Positions 46,203-60,372 of a DNA stretch of 64,000 nucleotides are shown piece after piece. Numbering within the stretch: position 1 is the stretch's first letter; each line of letters starts with the position of its first letter. Origin of the DNA: Boswellia sacra (Eukaryota; Streptophyta; Magnoliopsida; Sapindales; Burseraceae). Location: the NCBI GenBank assembly GCA_013180625.2, contig SNVD02013236.1, positions 1 to 64,000 on the forward strand, written 5' to 3'. The position numbers and the translations under genes are program-made. The notes beneath the pieces are model-generated. The model searched no databases. It was not told the DNA's origin and saw only the letters and a list, made by a program, of their open reading frames with translations.

Positions 46203-49200
46203 TCAATCTGCATCTTCAACGGTAAAATCAGGCTCTGGAGGCTTCTGTAATTTCACCAACTCCCTAGCAGTCTTGGCGTTTCTGTTTCGATGTACGCCTC
46301 GCAGAGCGTTTGCTGCAAACCTAGTAGCTAAGAAGGTCGCACCAATACTGTATGAACCCCCACCTGTATTACTTTGGACTGCATAGGATGTTTCTGTTTC
46401 AGCTTCGTCTTCTTCCTTTTGAAATTGCTCCATTTTCTTTCTCTTGATATAACGACGCCATGCAGCTTGGATAAAGCAAGCGGCCCATGTCCTCCACTGC
46501 TGTGAGTAAAACCGGAAAGTATGCTGAACCTGTCTACTGTGAAGGCGTCTGAATTGACTGGCCACAAATTTCAACTCTTCAGCTATTAGTGCAAAAGCCT
46601 CGACCTCAGTTAAAGCCATCACTGTCCGAGTAGAGGATGGGAGATTTACACCAGATTTGGGATCCAGTGCCCAGGTTAAAAGCTCCTCTCCACAGAAATC
46701 TCCTCCTTTCAGAAAACTGCGGTTAAAGAACCCACTTCTTCCACCATCTGTAGTTACACTCTCAAGGCGGCCGCGTATGATAAAAAGCATTTCGTCGACT
46801 GGATCTCCTTCTCGAACTATATAAGTACTCTCTGTAAATAAGCATGGCTTCAGGCGCTCACAAATAGCATCAAGTAACCTCTCATCCATATTCTCAAATA
46901 GAGGTACCTATAAAACACCAGCAAAGCGATTCATGACTTCAACTAGAGACAAATAACCAAAATCCTTAATAGTTAATATATCCTGCTCTACTGTAATAAA
47001 ATTTTGATGGTTGTGCATTTCCTTGCATACAGTATGGTTCATTATTTAATAACTGATGAAAATTACTCAACCAATAATCATCCGTAAAGCCTATTTAATT
47101 GTCAATCAGGAAATAAGCATAAATTGACAAAAATAAGCATTAAGGATAAGCAAAAGCAAAGTACATTATATCTGAAAGAGATGTTCACTGATTCTTTCAT
47201 GATTTTGCAACTTACCAAAAGAGACTAAGAGAGTATCAGCAGTAGGCCAAGCCTAACGCAAACCACGTAATTTATGGAAAATTCTTGGATCAGTGTACTT
47301 TGTAAAAAGAACAATATAGAACAGAATATATCTGGCAAACAGAACTACCAATAATTTTCTGTACTTTTAACTAGAAAAAATAAGTATAAAAACTGATAGA
47401 CAGCAAGGTAGCAAAAGGATAAAGTAAACTTACTCTCCTAACCAAACCAAGACACAGGTGCCGCTTGATGTCTCTCCTAAGATCCTTCGGCAGGCTCTGA
47501 ACCAAACTCTCTTCATCCACCCCTCGTGTTTCCAACCACTTATATTGGTCATAACGTCTAACTCGTTCTCTAAGGTCTGGTGGGAGCAAGCGGTGATGCA
47601 TCCACTGTTCTGAGTCACGCCTTTTAATCCTCATCTCCTCGAGCCGAATAGTCAATGACTGAAGATAGGTCTGTTACAATAGGAAAAAAGACTTTAGCAA
47701 CCATAAATAATATTGTACACAACATAATGTTTATTTATTTATTCTTAAATGATGAAAGTAAGGAAAATAAACAGCAGCAGGAAACAACAAGACTTAGCTG
47801 AGGAAGCTATGAGAAACGGGCAAGTCAAATTCAATATAACAAGTAAAATCAAATACATCACCCAAACATATGAATAAAACTCCATAACATTAGAAGTTGG
47901 GGAAGACTTCAAAAGATGAAAATAAATTAAAAAGAAAAAATTCGAAATGAATCTGCAATAGCATTACAATATTCAGGTAAAAGGAAATTCAATATAACCT
48001 TTGTCTATTTCATTCATCTTCCGAACTTCATTTTTATTTTTTAAATTTTATTTTTTATACCTAGAGATCCCTCAATCTTTCTCATGACTTCACCAAGGTC
48101 TACAATGAAACCATTACTAGATGCTACAACCTTGATAATCAGGAAACATGAGGAATATGAGACCATTTCTATAATACTAAATCCAATATTTACATGTCCA
48201 CCACTCCTAAGTTCAGTTTTCTGCTTGGCTGAAACCAACAATTGGCTTCTAAGGAATAGTTAGTGGGCAAGGAACTTGTTCACTAACTTTTAGGACTTTG
48301 ACTCTTACCAAATAGAAATATTCATGGCTCACAGCAGCTTCAGCAGTCACAGATAAGTAAATAATGATCAATTCGAAAAATTCTAGCACTTACATGACCT
48401 ATAAAAAGAAACTAAAATCAATTAATTCTGAGTTCACCTGCATATTTCCAATCAGAAGAGCAAAGAGAATGAGTCCAAATATGGCCAGCGCTATGGAAAA
48501 TATGACCTCCCCAGGAAAGGTACTAGTTTCAAGCCCCTGACCAAGTGTACTGCATGGAAAGTAAGGGAAACATAGGTATATATCATATTTAAGCATCAAA
48601 ATAATAAGAAATCAAAATTGAAATAGTAGATGGAGCAAACTTTGTATCACACTGATTAAACATATCTCGTGCATATGCTAACAAAAATTTTCTTTAGCAT
48701 GGTTAAGAGCAACATTTCCATTGTAAGTTGCAAGTATTTCAGCAATGAAAAACGCTTAACGGACATAGGCTTATTCAATGCATAACCTTAAATTATCAGA
48801 AAATTACTTTGAAAATTGAACATATGCCGTCACACATGAAGCAAGTAAGCTTCAATCTACAAAATTTCAGTCATTGTAGGAAAAACATAAACACTATGTA
48901 GAACAGTTCAAATCATTGTCCAAAGAATTTTAGTCGTTTTCTGCTTCTTGTAATAAAAAAATGGCTTCTTGTTAGCAATTAGATTTTTGTTTTTCTAAAT
49001 GGAACAAAGAAATCTTTGCAAGTAATTTGTAGCTAAAAGGAAAGCAAGAACAATGAATTATGGGAAGGGGGTATATATATCAGTCATAACACATATTTTG
49101 TCAACTAATACATTCAAAGTGAACATTTGCAAATCTCATCATAGTCACATCTTACACAACTTTGATAATTTTACATCTGCTTGGTCTGCAATCCAAAATA

Positions 49201-52035
49201 ATTTTCGAAAAATTATTGTTGCATCTTAGTATTTTTGTTATTTAAAAATGTCTTTGATATAACATTTAAAAACCATTTTTAAAATTGAAAAAAAAAAGAA
49301 ATTAGAAAAAACAAATTCTTTTGTTTTGTGATTTTATACTAGTTTTTTAGAAAACAGTATGAACTGCAGTTACACCTCCATAGCAAATAAAAGTTCCTCA
49401 CATTAGTTTTGGCGCGCGCGCACACACACACACACACCCCTTGCGTAGCATTTTACATGGAAAAGAGTTCTCTTACCTCAAATTCTGTAGCCCCCACCAC
49501 AAACAGTAACAATACTTAGAGAAAAACTTATTAGATGCAATTATGCCTGATGACAATGCCTGTGTGTAGATTCCATAATCAAAAAATTGATTATCATCCT
49601 CTCCTGAGCAGTTTTTCTTAAGATCATTGCTAATATTCAACCAGTCACTTAAAGCATTCATATCCTGATTTCCACAATACAAAAAGTCTTTATTGCAATT
49701 TGCAGTTTCATTACAAGCCTTCCTCCAGCAAGTATCATTGCGTTCTACAGCTAATAAGTACCAGAGTGCTCCAACTATCTGCAAAGATTTGAACGACAGG
49801 ATTTATATCTTTCCTTCTGATTTATTTAAAAGAAAAAGAATAGAAATCTCTCTCTCTGCTGAAAATATTTATGTATGCTGATGGTGGAAAAGAGAAAAAT
49901 GAATGACTTGAAGAAGTTGTAGAATCCTTTTTATATGGAATAACCATTGGAGCCACAATTGCATGTCCATATAAAGCCAAAGGTCAGAAATTAATTATAT
50001 TCAGAAACTCATAAAACATAAGGAGATGGCTTTCAGCTTAGACTAGAATTTAATTTCATTACACTCACATGAAAACCTAGTAGCATATGTGGTATAGATA
50101 AAATCAACGTGACATTATCAGTCAATAAAAGACACCCATAATGTTCATCTAGCAGATGGATTTCAATTACTAAAATAATATAAGAAAGTAGCTCAGACAG
50201 AGAAACTAGCAATGTTGATAAATCAGAAACCTAGTTTGGAAAAAATCATAACGTAGCAAGTAGCATTGATTTGATTAACTAAACAAGACAAAACAATCAA
50301 GAATAAATTATCAATCCAACAAAGATGCTGAAGAAAAAAGGGACTCACATGACTAGCAAGCATGTACAATAGCAAATAATATGCAGCACCGGCCCAAGCA
50401 GTTTCAGCAAAGACACCTGTCGTCCTTTTCAGCTCTGAAGTTAAGGGCAACATACGAAGAAATCGAGGGACATATTGAAACAAGACAATGAAAAACAAGG
50501 CCTGTTTTGTAGCCAGAACATCTGAACCATTCGAACTCTGAAGGAATCTCCAAACAACAATCTGCACTTTCCCCCAAAAAAATCAATAAGAAACGAGTAA
50601 AATGAGAAATAAGTCTGGCAAACACAACACCAATAGAAAAAACTAACAATAAGCAAGAAGTTAAAAGTTAAAGCATTGGAACAACAGGAATGCATGCTGC
50701 CTTCAAATCAACAAGTAAAGAGGCTGAGGTTCAGCACAATTGTTTAAACCTGAGGTAGAGGAAGGACAGCAAGAAAATCAACAATAAAATACCGCCGCAA
50801 GTATCGCTTTGCTATTTGTGCAGGATCTATCACAAGTTCACCTCGTCCAAAAACCCGAGATGATGGGGCAATAAAAGCTGTTCGAAATTGTAGAGCCATG
50901 TGAATAAGATAGAATGCATCAATAACTGTCCGCAACGTTGTTGCTGCAATTGCTAATTTGCGATCCATACGAAGACAATTTGAGGAACCATCAATGACTG
51001 GAAGAAAAAAGAATAAAGGGTCCACAGATACTGCCAAAATACATGATATGACAAATAGTTTATTGCACAATAAGAGGAACTTGTTCTGAGGATCGAATAT
51101 CTTTTTCTCTGAAACTTTAAGATCTTCTGGAAATACTGCTCGAGAAACCCCAAATCTAAGTGATCGGCCAATTGACTTAAGTCCTTCAGACCCCTTTCTG
51201 ATTCCTCTCTTAAAAGATGTTGTATTGCTTACTTGAGCAGTACGACTTAATCCCTCAATGTTAAATCCGCATCTTTTCACTCCAGTATCAGAAGATGATG
51301 ATAATCTGGAGTCCAAGTCATCCAACCTAGTACACAAACAAAACTTAGATACCTTTAGATGAAGTTCCAAGTCCGAAATTAAGTTAAAACAAAGAAGATA
51401 AAAAAAAAAGTTATATAAAGCAATTTTCTTGTATCTTATAATGTCATGCGTGATAACAGCCAACCTAAATTAGCAGACGAAAGAGGAAGCCAAACACCCA
51501 CATTGAATAGTTAATACCAGTGCAAATGCAATTTCAATTGCAGCCAAACTGAATGCCAAAACACCTAGTTACTTTTCACATTTCAGGTAACTGTTGATAC
51601 CACAATCTTGCCCTCCCAACTCTTTCATCAAAATCCAAATAACAGTTCACTCCACTTTAGCTCAGTTGAATTTCTGTGAATTAAGTTGGGTATATACTGG
51701 GTTACAAATAATCAACAGGTCACTAGTCTTGTCAATATTTAATATCGACGGTTTTCCACAAAAACATTTGAAAAGATTCATGGGGAAGTGCCAAACTCAT
51801 GTCTGACATACAACATTTGTGTCATAGAAAAAAGAAAAAAAAATACAAGGTACTTTTATATATGTGAGAGATCTACCAGAAAATATTGAAATATAACATT
51901 AAACATATGAAAGAAATTTAACTTTCTTATCCTCCAAGAATGTCTCCAACCAAAAGCAAAAAATAATAGTTGATACCTAACAAACTTCTCCCGCTGGCCA
52001 TCCATATAATGCGATTTGTAACCACAATCGAACAT
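46203..52035 (-). CDS. CNGC6: Cyclic nucleotide-gated ion channel, CNGC5/6 type, 7 coding exons
   Basis: Calcium-permeable plasma-membrane channel subunit. Coding exons on the minus strand: 52035-51977, 51326-50750, 50561-50349, 49778-49477, 48549-48438, 47670-47434 and 46907-46203. All junctions are GT-AG and the frame is continuous for 734 aa, close to Arabidopsis CNGC5 and CNGC6. It starts MFDCGYKSHYMDG, CNGC6-like. Six membrane helices run from about residue 100 to 420. The pore helix is YCYCLWWGLQNLSTL, with the filter GQGL at 387-390 as in CNGC5/6. The cyclic-nucleotide domain starts near 501, with the phosphate-binding cassette and hinge LKGGDFCGEELLTWAL (566-581). The IQ calmodulin site is FIQAAWRRYIKRK (645-657). 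No lesions. Family members act in heat, auxin or stomatal calcium signals; orthology to CNGC6 rather than CNGC5 rests on the N-terminus. Confidence 0.96.
49411..49437. repeat. Microsatellite (GC)n(CA)n in a CNGC intron
   Basis: About four GC repeats followed by eight or more CA repeats, 40 bp downstream (on the gene's strand) of the donor at 49476. Alternating purine-pyrimidine DNA of this type can form Z-DNA. It is likely polymorphic. Confidence 0.9.
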
Positions 52036-53530
52036 TTTTGTACAGTTGAGCACATAAATACCCCTGCAGTTCAAGAAAGAGAATAATTAAAAAAAAAAGA
52101 AATCTGTAGACATCAACTTCATGGCTCAGTGCATGGGCCACCAGTAAGGTTGCCACTTAAAACCGCAAGCTGCCAAGTGAATATAAGCCTGAAGCTCACT
52201 GTGCCTATACTTAAAAGATTTTGGAAAGGTTAATCGATGAAGATATTTGTTTCCAGAAAAAATTAAAAAAAAAGAAAAGGACTACGATAGAAAGCATGAA
52301 GGCCCAGGAAACATTGCACCCACACAATCAAGCAAGCCCCATATTGCAACGAGCCAATACGGTCAAAGTTTTAACACCATGGCTAGTCATTAACTGACTG
52401 TTCCAACTCCAATTTTTTTTTTTAAATTAATTTTGTCCTGTCTTCAAAGAAAGTGAAATCAGCATCACAAACAAGACTTACAGTCCCAGAAAAGCATGCC
52501 CCCAGCAATCCCATCTACTACCACAACTAAACATTCCATAGCATTACATAAAGGTCAGGATCTTGTGACTTAAAATTACCTATTCTCAATAGTTCATCTA
52601 TCTCAATTAAAGGGTTTAAATTCTTCTTGATGGCAATACCAAATGCTAGTTTATAACCTAAAATCTTAAATCATTTAATCAATATAGATGAATATACTTT
52701 TCAATTCAAAATTTTATTGCATAGGGATCCAGAGATAGACCAAACAATGCTCATTACAAAGTCAAAAACAGTTTTTTCTCCAGCAATTTTATACCCAATA
52801 CAGAAACTTCTCTACAAGCCTCCCTCTCCATGCACTTATATATTTTCCATATTAGAGTTTCTGATTGGTAAATGACATTTATCCAATGAGTTCTTGATAA
52901 GACTACTAAAAATAAAAAACATCCCTAAAATCTCAGTTTTGAGGACAAATGCTATCCAGTGGGGCAAAACGTATAATTGAGGGCTTGAGTGATTTTCAGG
53001 AAAAACTTACAAGGTAAATGATATTTTTTCCCCAAAATACCTCCTCTTAGCTAACTTAGATCTCCAAAAAACAATTTACAACAGCTAATCCTTCATCCTC
53101 GTATCATTATTTTACAATTTTGTTTTCGAAATTTTGGAAACAATTTCTCTCAACTGTCAATCAATCACCTTCTCTTCTCTCTATACATCACCATTAAATA
53201 TCATAGTCTGAACATTCACTACAAATTATCCCAAAAAAAAAAAAGGCAACTAGAAGAAACGACGCCAGTCGAACGAAACAAATTAATACAGAAAAAAGCA
53301 AGCTCGTTCGAAGCTCAAATAGAGAAAACAACACTAAAATCTAACAAAAGTTCAGCTTAAAAGAAACGGAATTACAGAAAATATGAACAAAAATTAACTG
53401 ATCTCAATGAAACTGGAGATAATAGGAAATCAAAGGAGGGAGAAGAAACTTACAGTGAAACAATCGAAGTTTAGTTCATAATTTACAGAAATTTGAAGTG
53501 ATAGAGCTAAGAGATTTGTACATTACATCA
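52036..53530 (-). promoter_or_regulatory. CNGC 5' UTR with a 1.4-kb leader intron
   Basis: Upstream of the ATG, the second exon starts at 52063 after a TGCAG acceptor (28 nt of leader). A good donor, CACT|GTAAGTTTC, lies at 53453-53452, so a non-coding first exon probably ends at 53454. The intron 52064-53453 has an Ile/Lys-poor AT-rich sequence with no ORFs. The transcription start is not fixed. Long leader introns often raise expression in plants. Confidence 0.6.
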
Positions 53531-53539
53531 CTGAGTTAA

Positions 53540-55545
53540 ATGGGAGAAAAAAGGAGGTCAAAATTATGTTTTACCAACACTAGACGGAAAAACTGAAGGA
53601 GACAAGTTTTCGTTATGACGGTTTTGGCCCTACGTTTCTGTTCTGGTTGGTTTGGTTGGCTGTCCCAGCTGTTCGTTATAGACGGGCCTTGCCTTGTCTT
53701 ACCCGATTGGGTTGAAGAATTAGACCCGGCCCTTCACTAATTTAATTAGGGTTGTCAAGATTTACATTATTTTAATGCGTTTTATTAAAGCAGAAATGAA
53801 GTATTAATTATATATAATATTAATTTCGGCGACATGAACGAATATTTAAATCGAACCAATCGTGGGTTTAGAAAGGAAATGGTTTAAAGACCTTTTTAGA
53901 CTTCTACAATGGTCAATGAAGGAAGGAGTCAAGCCTTCATTGCAGGTCTTCAAGGTCCCATACGTCTGCTAATGATTTTGTTATTTCTACATTAGTAATG
54001 CTAATCTGAGCTGGTTTAGCTTATAATACGGCAAGAGTGCTATACACTTTCTCTTGTAGTGAAGCATTAAGGACTGGGTCTGGGTCAAAATTACATTTAA
54101 TTGATTTATTTTTTATGCCTTGAAAATAAAATGTGCAAGAATAGAAAATCTGTCATTTTCGAGTTGAAGAATTTTTAACCATGGGTTTTCAATTATAATC
54201 CTAAAAAGACAGTTTAAAGTTTCACAAGAAATCTCGTTAACATATTTAATGAGATACATGTTTTCATTTTCTTCTGGAATAATTTCTTATCATTTACTTT
54301 TTTTTGTTTTAATGATCAATACACTACATAAAGCAATGTGAAACAAACAGTAAGTCAAAAAGATGAGATGTTAGGCAACTAATTAACTATTCTTGGTGAA
54401 CTATGCTACGTTCCGTAAATCACATTAAGTTCTACTCAGTCACCGCAAAATTTTGTTAAGAGTTCCAGTCAGTATGGTTAAATGAAAGAAATTTGACTAA
54501 CAAATTCCAAATTTATACAGGGAGTTAAAAGCCATTAGCCAGTTGCCAAACGCATGTAGTATCTTGGAAGAAGGAGCTGCTGGTCCCAAAGACGACTTCA
54601 AAATGCCTGAATTGATAGGCGAAAACCAACGGCTATTACGGCAAGCAAAAAGCACGTGGCTCAGGTTTGGCAATACGCAACCTGCAGGAAAGGGCAAGAA
54701 CAATACCCACATGTTTTGTTCAGCAAGGTGATATAAGGTACTCGACGAAAAATTGCTGATAAAATCGGAAATATGTTTCTAAAATAACCGTTACATAAAG
54801 ATGCAATAAAGATAAGATCATCGCGTATTCAATTAATAGCATATGTAAGAACTAATCTAGCTAAAAAAAAAAAATCCACTAGAATAAGAGTAGCTGGATT
54901 AGGTCAAAATACATATCATTTATATCACATATCAGGGGAGATTTAGTCTCACATAAATGTAAATCCGTTGAAAAAGAAGCATAGTAGACTTTGGTAGGAG
55001 CTCCAACCTCCAAAAACTCATCCAAGGAAATACATTCCAATGGTATTGAATCAAAGCTTGAAGAAATTTCAACTGCAAATTGATTGTTTGAAGGTCTCCA
55101 ACACATCATATATTTACTCATCACCTAACTTGTGCCTAATTAGAACAACTGAACATCCACCAGTGCTGAACCCTGATCTTATATGCTTGACTGAAATATG
55201 GAATCCATAATATTAATGTCAAGATAAACCTTGGACAATCTAACTCTGTTTGAATTCTTAACATGTAATCACTTTCTTCATTAGTAGCATGCACGTTTTC
55301 AACTTTTTCCAAATGATCATAACCATTCAGTTTAGCAAATCCATACTAATAAAACAGAGAGCAGACAATGCATAATGGCTATACCATTTGAAACAAAGTC
55401 GCCTATTCTGAATGCAAAGATGGCCACAGTGAAGTGGGGAAAGAGCAGGGAAGAAGTGATTATTACCTTTCAGATTATATTTCTTGAATCCACATGAAGA
55501 TATTATGTAGTCAGTCATAGAAAACAAATAGTTTGAGCAAATTTT
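53540..55545. other. Intergenic DNA between CNGC and LPAT1
   Basis: Holds the CNGC promoter (left) and the LPAT1 3' UTR (right). A plus-strand ORF at 54543-54731 (CSILEEGAAGPKDDFKMPEL) follows a TTTATACAG acceptor-like site at about 54520. A minus-strand ORF covers 54879-55124. I recognise neither; they could be exons of an unannotated gene or chance. Confidence 0.35.
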
Positions 55546-58500
55546 TCAGCCTTGAAGACTAAGCGTATCTGCAATTATGTTTCTAGCTTCACTGCACAGT
55601 ACTTCTGCATCTCTTCCTTGTATAGGCTTATGGATAACAACTTTAACAGATCCAGTATTTAAGATACCCTCCATTCCTGGAGGCATGATTTTTCCAGTTC
55701 CCATAATGGTCATTGGTATTACTGGCGCTCCAGTTTTTGCTGCTACAGTGAATGCACCTTTCTATAAATCACAAAGATAAAACAAGAGAGCCTTAATAAT
55801 TACCCACACTTTCTATAACATCCTTGTCTCCTGTTTAAGGATTAAGTTAAAAATATCATTGAAAATATGCTGTGCTAAAAACCAATCATGCATTTTAAAG
55901 CATGCATTAGTTGTGAGCTTAAAGGTTTAAACCATCTTCCAATTAGTTGCAGAAAATACACGGAGACAAATTACTTCCCTTTTTGTTAATGAGCTTCCGT
56001 CATTGGTTTCTTTAAAGATCATATCTAATCATGCCATGCAGATGATAGAAAACCCACCATAGCCTAACCTTGAAAGCACCTAATGTTCCATCTTTACTCC
56101 TTGTACCCTCCGGGAAGAAACATACAGAGGCACCCTTCTTGATAAGATCCATGCACCTCTTAAAGCATTCCTACAAAGAAAACCAAGAGAATTTAAAATC
56201 AATGGGTTTCAACAGCAGAAACTTAAGCCTATCCAGATGAAAGATGCAGAGAATAAAATCACTGTAACAAAGTTTGGAATGTCATTATCCACAATAAACA
56301 AAATAACTAACTACAACTGTATTGATTACAATGTGAAAGAAAAGGGAAATACCAACTGGCTTTTGCTGTCCATGCGTTTCAAAGGAATGACACCCATCAT
56401 AAACATGGCCCAACCAATGATAGGAAAGAGAAATATCCCTGTCTTGCTGATGAACTTAAAACTTCTCCCAAGAGTGAGAAGGGTGTATATGTCTAAAAAA
56501 CTCTGGTGGTTGGAAACATATACAGCAGGAGTATCTGGTGGAGGCAAATTCCCCAATCCCTCAATCTCAATTTTAAAAAAAGAAGAAACAGTTAGCATTG
56601 CCCAAATTTTAGCAATAAAATGATGAAATTTTCTTCGGTATCGATCCAGCAAGAGCACAAACGGATGTGCCACCAGCATCAGCCCAATCAGAAAAATGGC
56701 AGCTAAAGCAGTAACAGCATAAAAGCATATTCCTCTGATTCTGGAGCCAAGATTAAATTCTGCACTTTAAAAAATTTGTTGAAAATAATCGGTTCATAGG
56801 TTGAAAATTTTAAAAGGGAAGGAGAGGGGCAGAGGGGAAAAGGGAATATGAGGTGACCGGAAAGGATTTACAAGAAAACCTGACAATGGACGAGCAGAAT
56901 CAGTAGCCCCAGCTCCAGCAAGTTCAGATCTCACAAATATGCACCTGGATAATTTCTTATGATTATGGAATTTAAAACCATAATGTGATCTATTGGGCAC
57001 CTCCATTTTTGGTTCCAAATAAGCCTGTGATATCCAAACATGCTTCTTTGGAATGCATGGAAAGACATTTCGAGCAGCTTTAAGAGAAAGAGACAAAGTG
57101 CGTTATCAGACTAACCAAATAAAGGACAAATAGGATAACTATATATAGAAGCAAAAAGAAGAACCCAATAAAAACATTTTCCTATTTTATGAAAAGTAAC
57201 ATCTTCGTTATTCTATTTAAAATTTCATGTATGTATTTACAATGCAAATCCTTTTTTTTTTTTTTCTCTTGGTCATCCGACGGCATGGTGCAAAAGGAGA
57301 ATGATCAAAACATAGAAACAAATAACAAATAAAAATGCAACATGCTATTATCCATATGTCATGTATTCTGCATTATGGATATATGAAGTAAAACCATAAA
57401 CTAGGAATGTATTTACTCACCACTATATGAATTTCTCAAAACTGCCTCTTTATATTGGGAGCATCCAAGATAAAGTCCTTTATAAGCACACAGCTGCACT
57501 AATTGAAAATAGTATCCAATACAATTAGAAAGAAAATTTTATGTCAATTTCTAACAGTATGAAGCTAAGAAGAACTTCTATATTCTGAGATATCAAAAAC
57601 ACATCAAGAAAGAATTTAAAGCAATAGAATGTAATCAAAGCGAAAAGGCTTTCCCCCAATACCATCCATGAGAGCTAGAAAGTTATGGGAGGGAGAGTGA
57701 AGGCTATACTTAAGGCAACATTGATACAACATTGAATGTTAAAGAGGTTTGCTCGTGAAGATATAGAATTAATTTGAACCCCTATCCCCTCCCCTCCCCT
57801 CCTACAACCATGGGATTACATATTCACACAGTAAGCTCAAACTTAAGTCTACCAAAAGCGTGAACAAATAAAAACTTCTTCCAATGCATTTATGCTACCA
57901 CATGATCAAACAAAACTACTTAATAAGTATAACCATCCACAGCACTTTACCACAATATAACCATGATCTATTTGCTACTAAAGACAATTGATTACACCAA
58001 TAGCTCTCATTAAACTTGGAAGATAATACTACCAAGGCTGCAGTGATACTAACAATAGAAGGGATAAATTAAATCATGTGCACAAACACAGAATGTATAA
58101 TTCTAAAAAACCACTTTAAATGAATGAATATCAAGTGTATCAAGTCCTGAAAAGCAATCTGTTATCTTTAGAAAGACGATTTTTAGAATTTAACCACAAT
58201 AATTAGGTTGTTCTTGTTGTTGTTCTGTACCATTTCTGCAAATTCTTAAACTCACAATTAGCAAGACCTACAGCCATCGCCATAGCAGAACAACAAAAAG
58301 AACCCGAAGTAGACAAATAAACTAATAACAAATCAGGAATCTGCATTACACACTAAATTGAAGGGAGAAATTCCAACTTGTCTTTGATTGCGAATGCAAC
58401 AAACCCCAAATCCTCACTCACCAACGAATTAGGAAAATTATAGCACAACTGAATTGATTTAACAATTTTAATTGTATGACATGTCTTCAAGGACCAGGTA

Positions 58501-58930
58501 TGTATATCTCCCACTATAACCACCTTATTGAACGTTCTAGAACAACCAGGCTATTCACTTCCCAGTAGAATTTCGCTCGAAATTTAACAAAGCTTCTAAA
58601 ACTTTTGCCTGAACACTCTTATTTTCTCAAATATACTTGAACGAAATACTGTTCGGTTCCTGAGAAAATACAAGAAAAATAAGAAATGCAGAAACATAGA
58701 ATCTCATATCTCTCATCAAATTTGACAAAAGCTAGCATTAGCAATCAGCCGATTAACTTAAAACATTCAATAAACACGGGGAAAGCAAAAACATGTAAAA
58801 TAAAGAAAACAAAAGAACAGAAACAAGTAAAGAGAAGAAAACAGCGTACCAGCGGCGATTCTTTAAAAGAAAGCTTTCGGAAATGAAACGGCGTCGTAAG
58901 TGAAGGACAAGAAGCAGCAAAGACCTCCAT
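55546..58930 (-). CDS. LPAT1: Plastid 1-acyl-sn-glycerol-3-phosphate acyltransferase (LPAT1), 6 exons
   Basis: Adds the sn-2 acyl chain to lysophosphatidic acid to make phosphatidic acid in the plastid (prokaryotic) glycerolipid pathway, from acyl-ACP. Exons on the minus strand: 58930-58850, 57493-57421, 57077-56880, 56759-56353, 56170-56069 and 55761-55546. GT-AG junctions join to 358 aa. The first 110 residues are Ser/Arg/Lys-rich, fitting a transit peptide (MEVFAASCPSLTTPFHFRKL). A hydrophobic segment lies at about 128-156. Catalytic block I is NHQSFLD (201-207, His202/Asp207) and block III is FFPEGTRSKDG (271-281). The substrate motif GTGKIMPPGMEG (308-319) and the end DTLSLQG follow. No lesions. 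Essential for embryo development in Arabidopsis (ATS2/LPAT1). Confidence 0.96.
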
Positions 58931-60372
58931 GAATTGAAGTGCAGGGATCTCTCTCTCTGTGATTTTGCGTTGCGTTATCTCTCTGCTCTGCTTCTTGGAT
59001 TTCCAAGGGATGTGTGATCTTCACCTTGTTGTGCACTCCTCTTTTATTATTATTATTTTTTATACTTACTTTAATATTTAACATAATTTATGAATAATTT
59101 ATTTATTTTCCTTTTTTTGTTGTCCGTTTCCACCCGATTCGTTTATTAATACACTCCTTTTTTTTTTTTAAATTTTATTATAAGATCATCCTTAAATAAA
59201 ATTACAATTAAGAATGATAGAACCTTATTAGATTAAGTGGTTTCAACACGCACATCTATATCCACCTCTTTTTTTCATTATTTATAATCTACATCTAGTC
59301 ATCAACTCATCATTATTCTGTTGATCAAAATCCATGAAATTTTAGACAATTTTTACATACAAACAAACAAAGCAATGATGATGAGGATTACGTGGAAAGA
59401 TGATTTTTTTTTTTTATCTTATCACAAATAGTGATGTTTTAGATTTTTTAAGATTATAGTGTGAGATTGATTTGATACATATCAACGGCATAATTAGAAA
59501 TGATTAATAAAATCATTATTTATTAAAAATTTTTTATAGGTTTTATTTCCAGTAGGGGTATATTTGGGATCAGAGTGTCTTATAAAGTAAAAAGTAATAA
59601 TTTTAAATTAAAGGGTGGATTAATTAAGTAAATGGGTGTACTAATAAGAAACTTAGGCGCAAATAGTCCCGCCAACATTGTTATTACAACATTATTTGAT
59701 TTTTTTTTCTTAATTTGTTGCTAAACATTTTTTTAGAATCCTTAAAAAATGCTAAGTTTACATTTTTCTACTTAATTGTTTAAAATTTTTTTTGAAAACA
59801 TATCTAATATTTACTAGGTACAATTTTGGTATATCTTTTAATCATGCTTTTCTTTTTCTTGGGAAAAAAAACTAAAAACATATCTGCAATCCAAAATTGC
59901 TTTTCAAGTTTTAAAGGGAACTAAAAACATCAATTTAATTCTTTAGAAAAGAATTTGTTTCATGTTATTATATTTTTAAGTCATATAATTTCAAAAGCAA
60001 TTTTTTTTTTCAGCAGATGTAAATACATTGTCATGCATCTTAAAAATATTAATCTATTTTTTCAATATTATTTTAGAAAAATACATTTAAAAAATAACAT
60101 CATGCAAAGATTGACAAATACTAATATGTCAACCACAAGATATACTATTTTTACCTTCATTAAATAAACGTTGATTGCTAGGAAACTAATGAATATTCTT
60201 TTTTCCCTTTTGTATTTTCATAAAATATTTTCTTGGACAGAATGTTACAAAGCATATACCAAGAAGACCAAGAATAAACTGAATTGGAAGGTTTAATAAG
60301 ATACCCCAGATTCCATTGAAACAAAATGTTCTTCGCTTGTCTTTTTTTTTTTTTTTTTGAACATTTAATTGG
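58931..60372. other. LPAT1 promoter and spacer
   Basis: Directly upstream of the LPAT1 ATG is a CT/AG-rich leader (GAGAGAGAGATC at 58945-58958 on the gene's strand). The rest is AT-rich with poly-A/T runs. No gene seen. The TMN 3' end lies at the right border. Confidence 0.5.

Noticed and set aside
11810..53530. Metabolic gene cluster (sulfotransferase, BAHD acyltransferase, pectinesterase)
   Set aside because: The BAHD and pectinesterase pieces are broken, the latter is transposon cargo, and nothing links the remaining intact genes to a single pathway.
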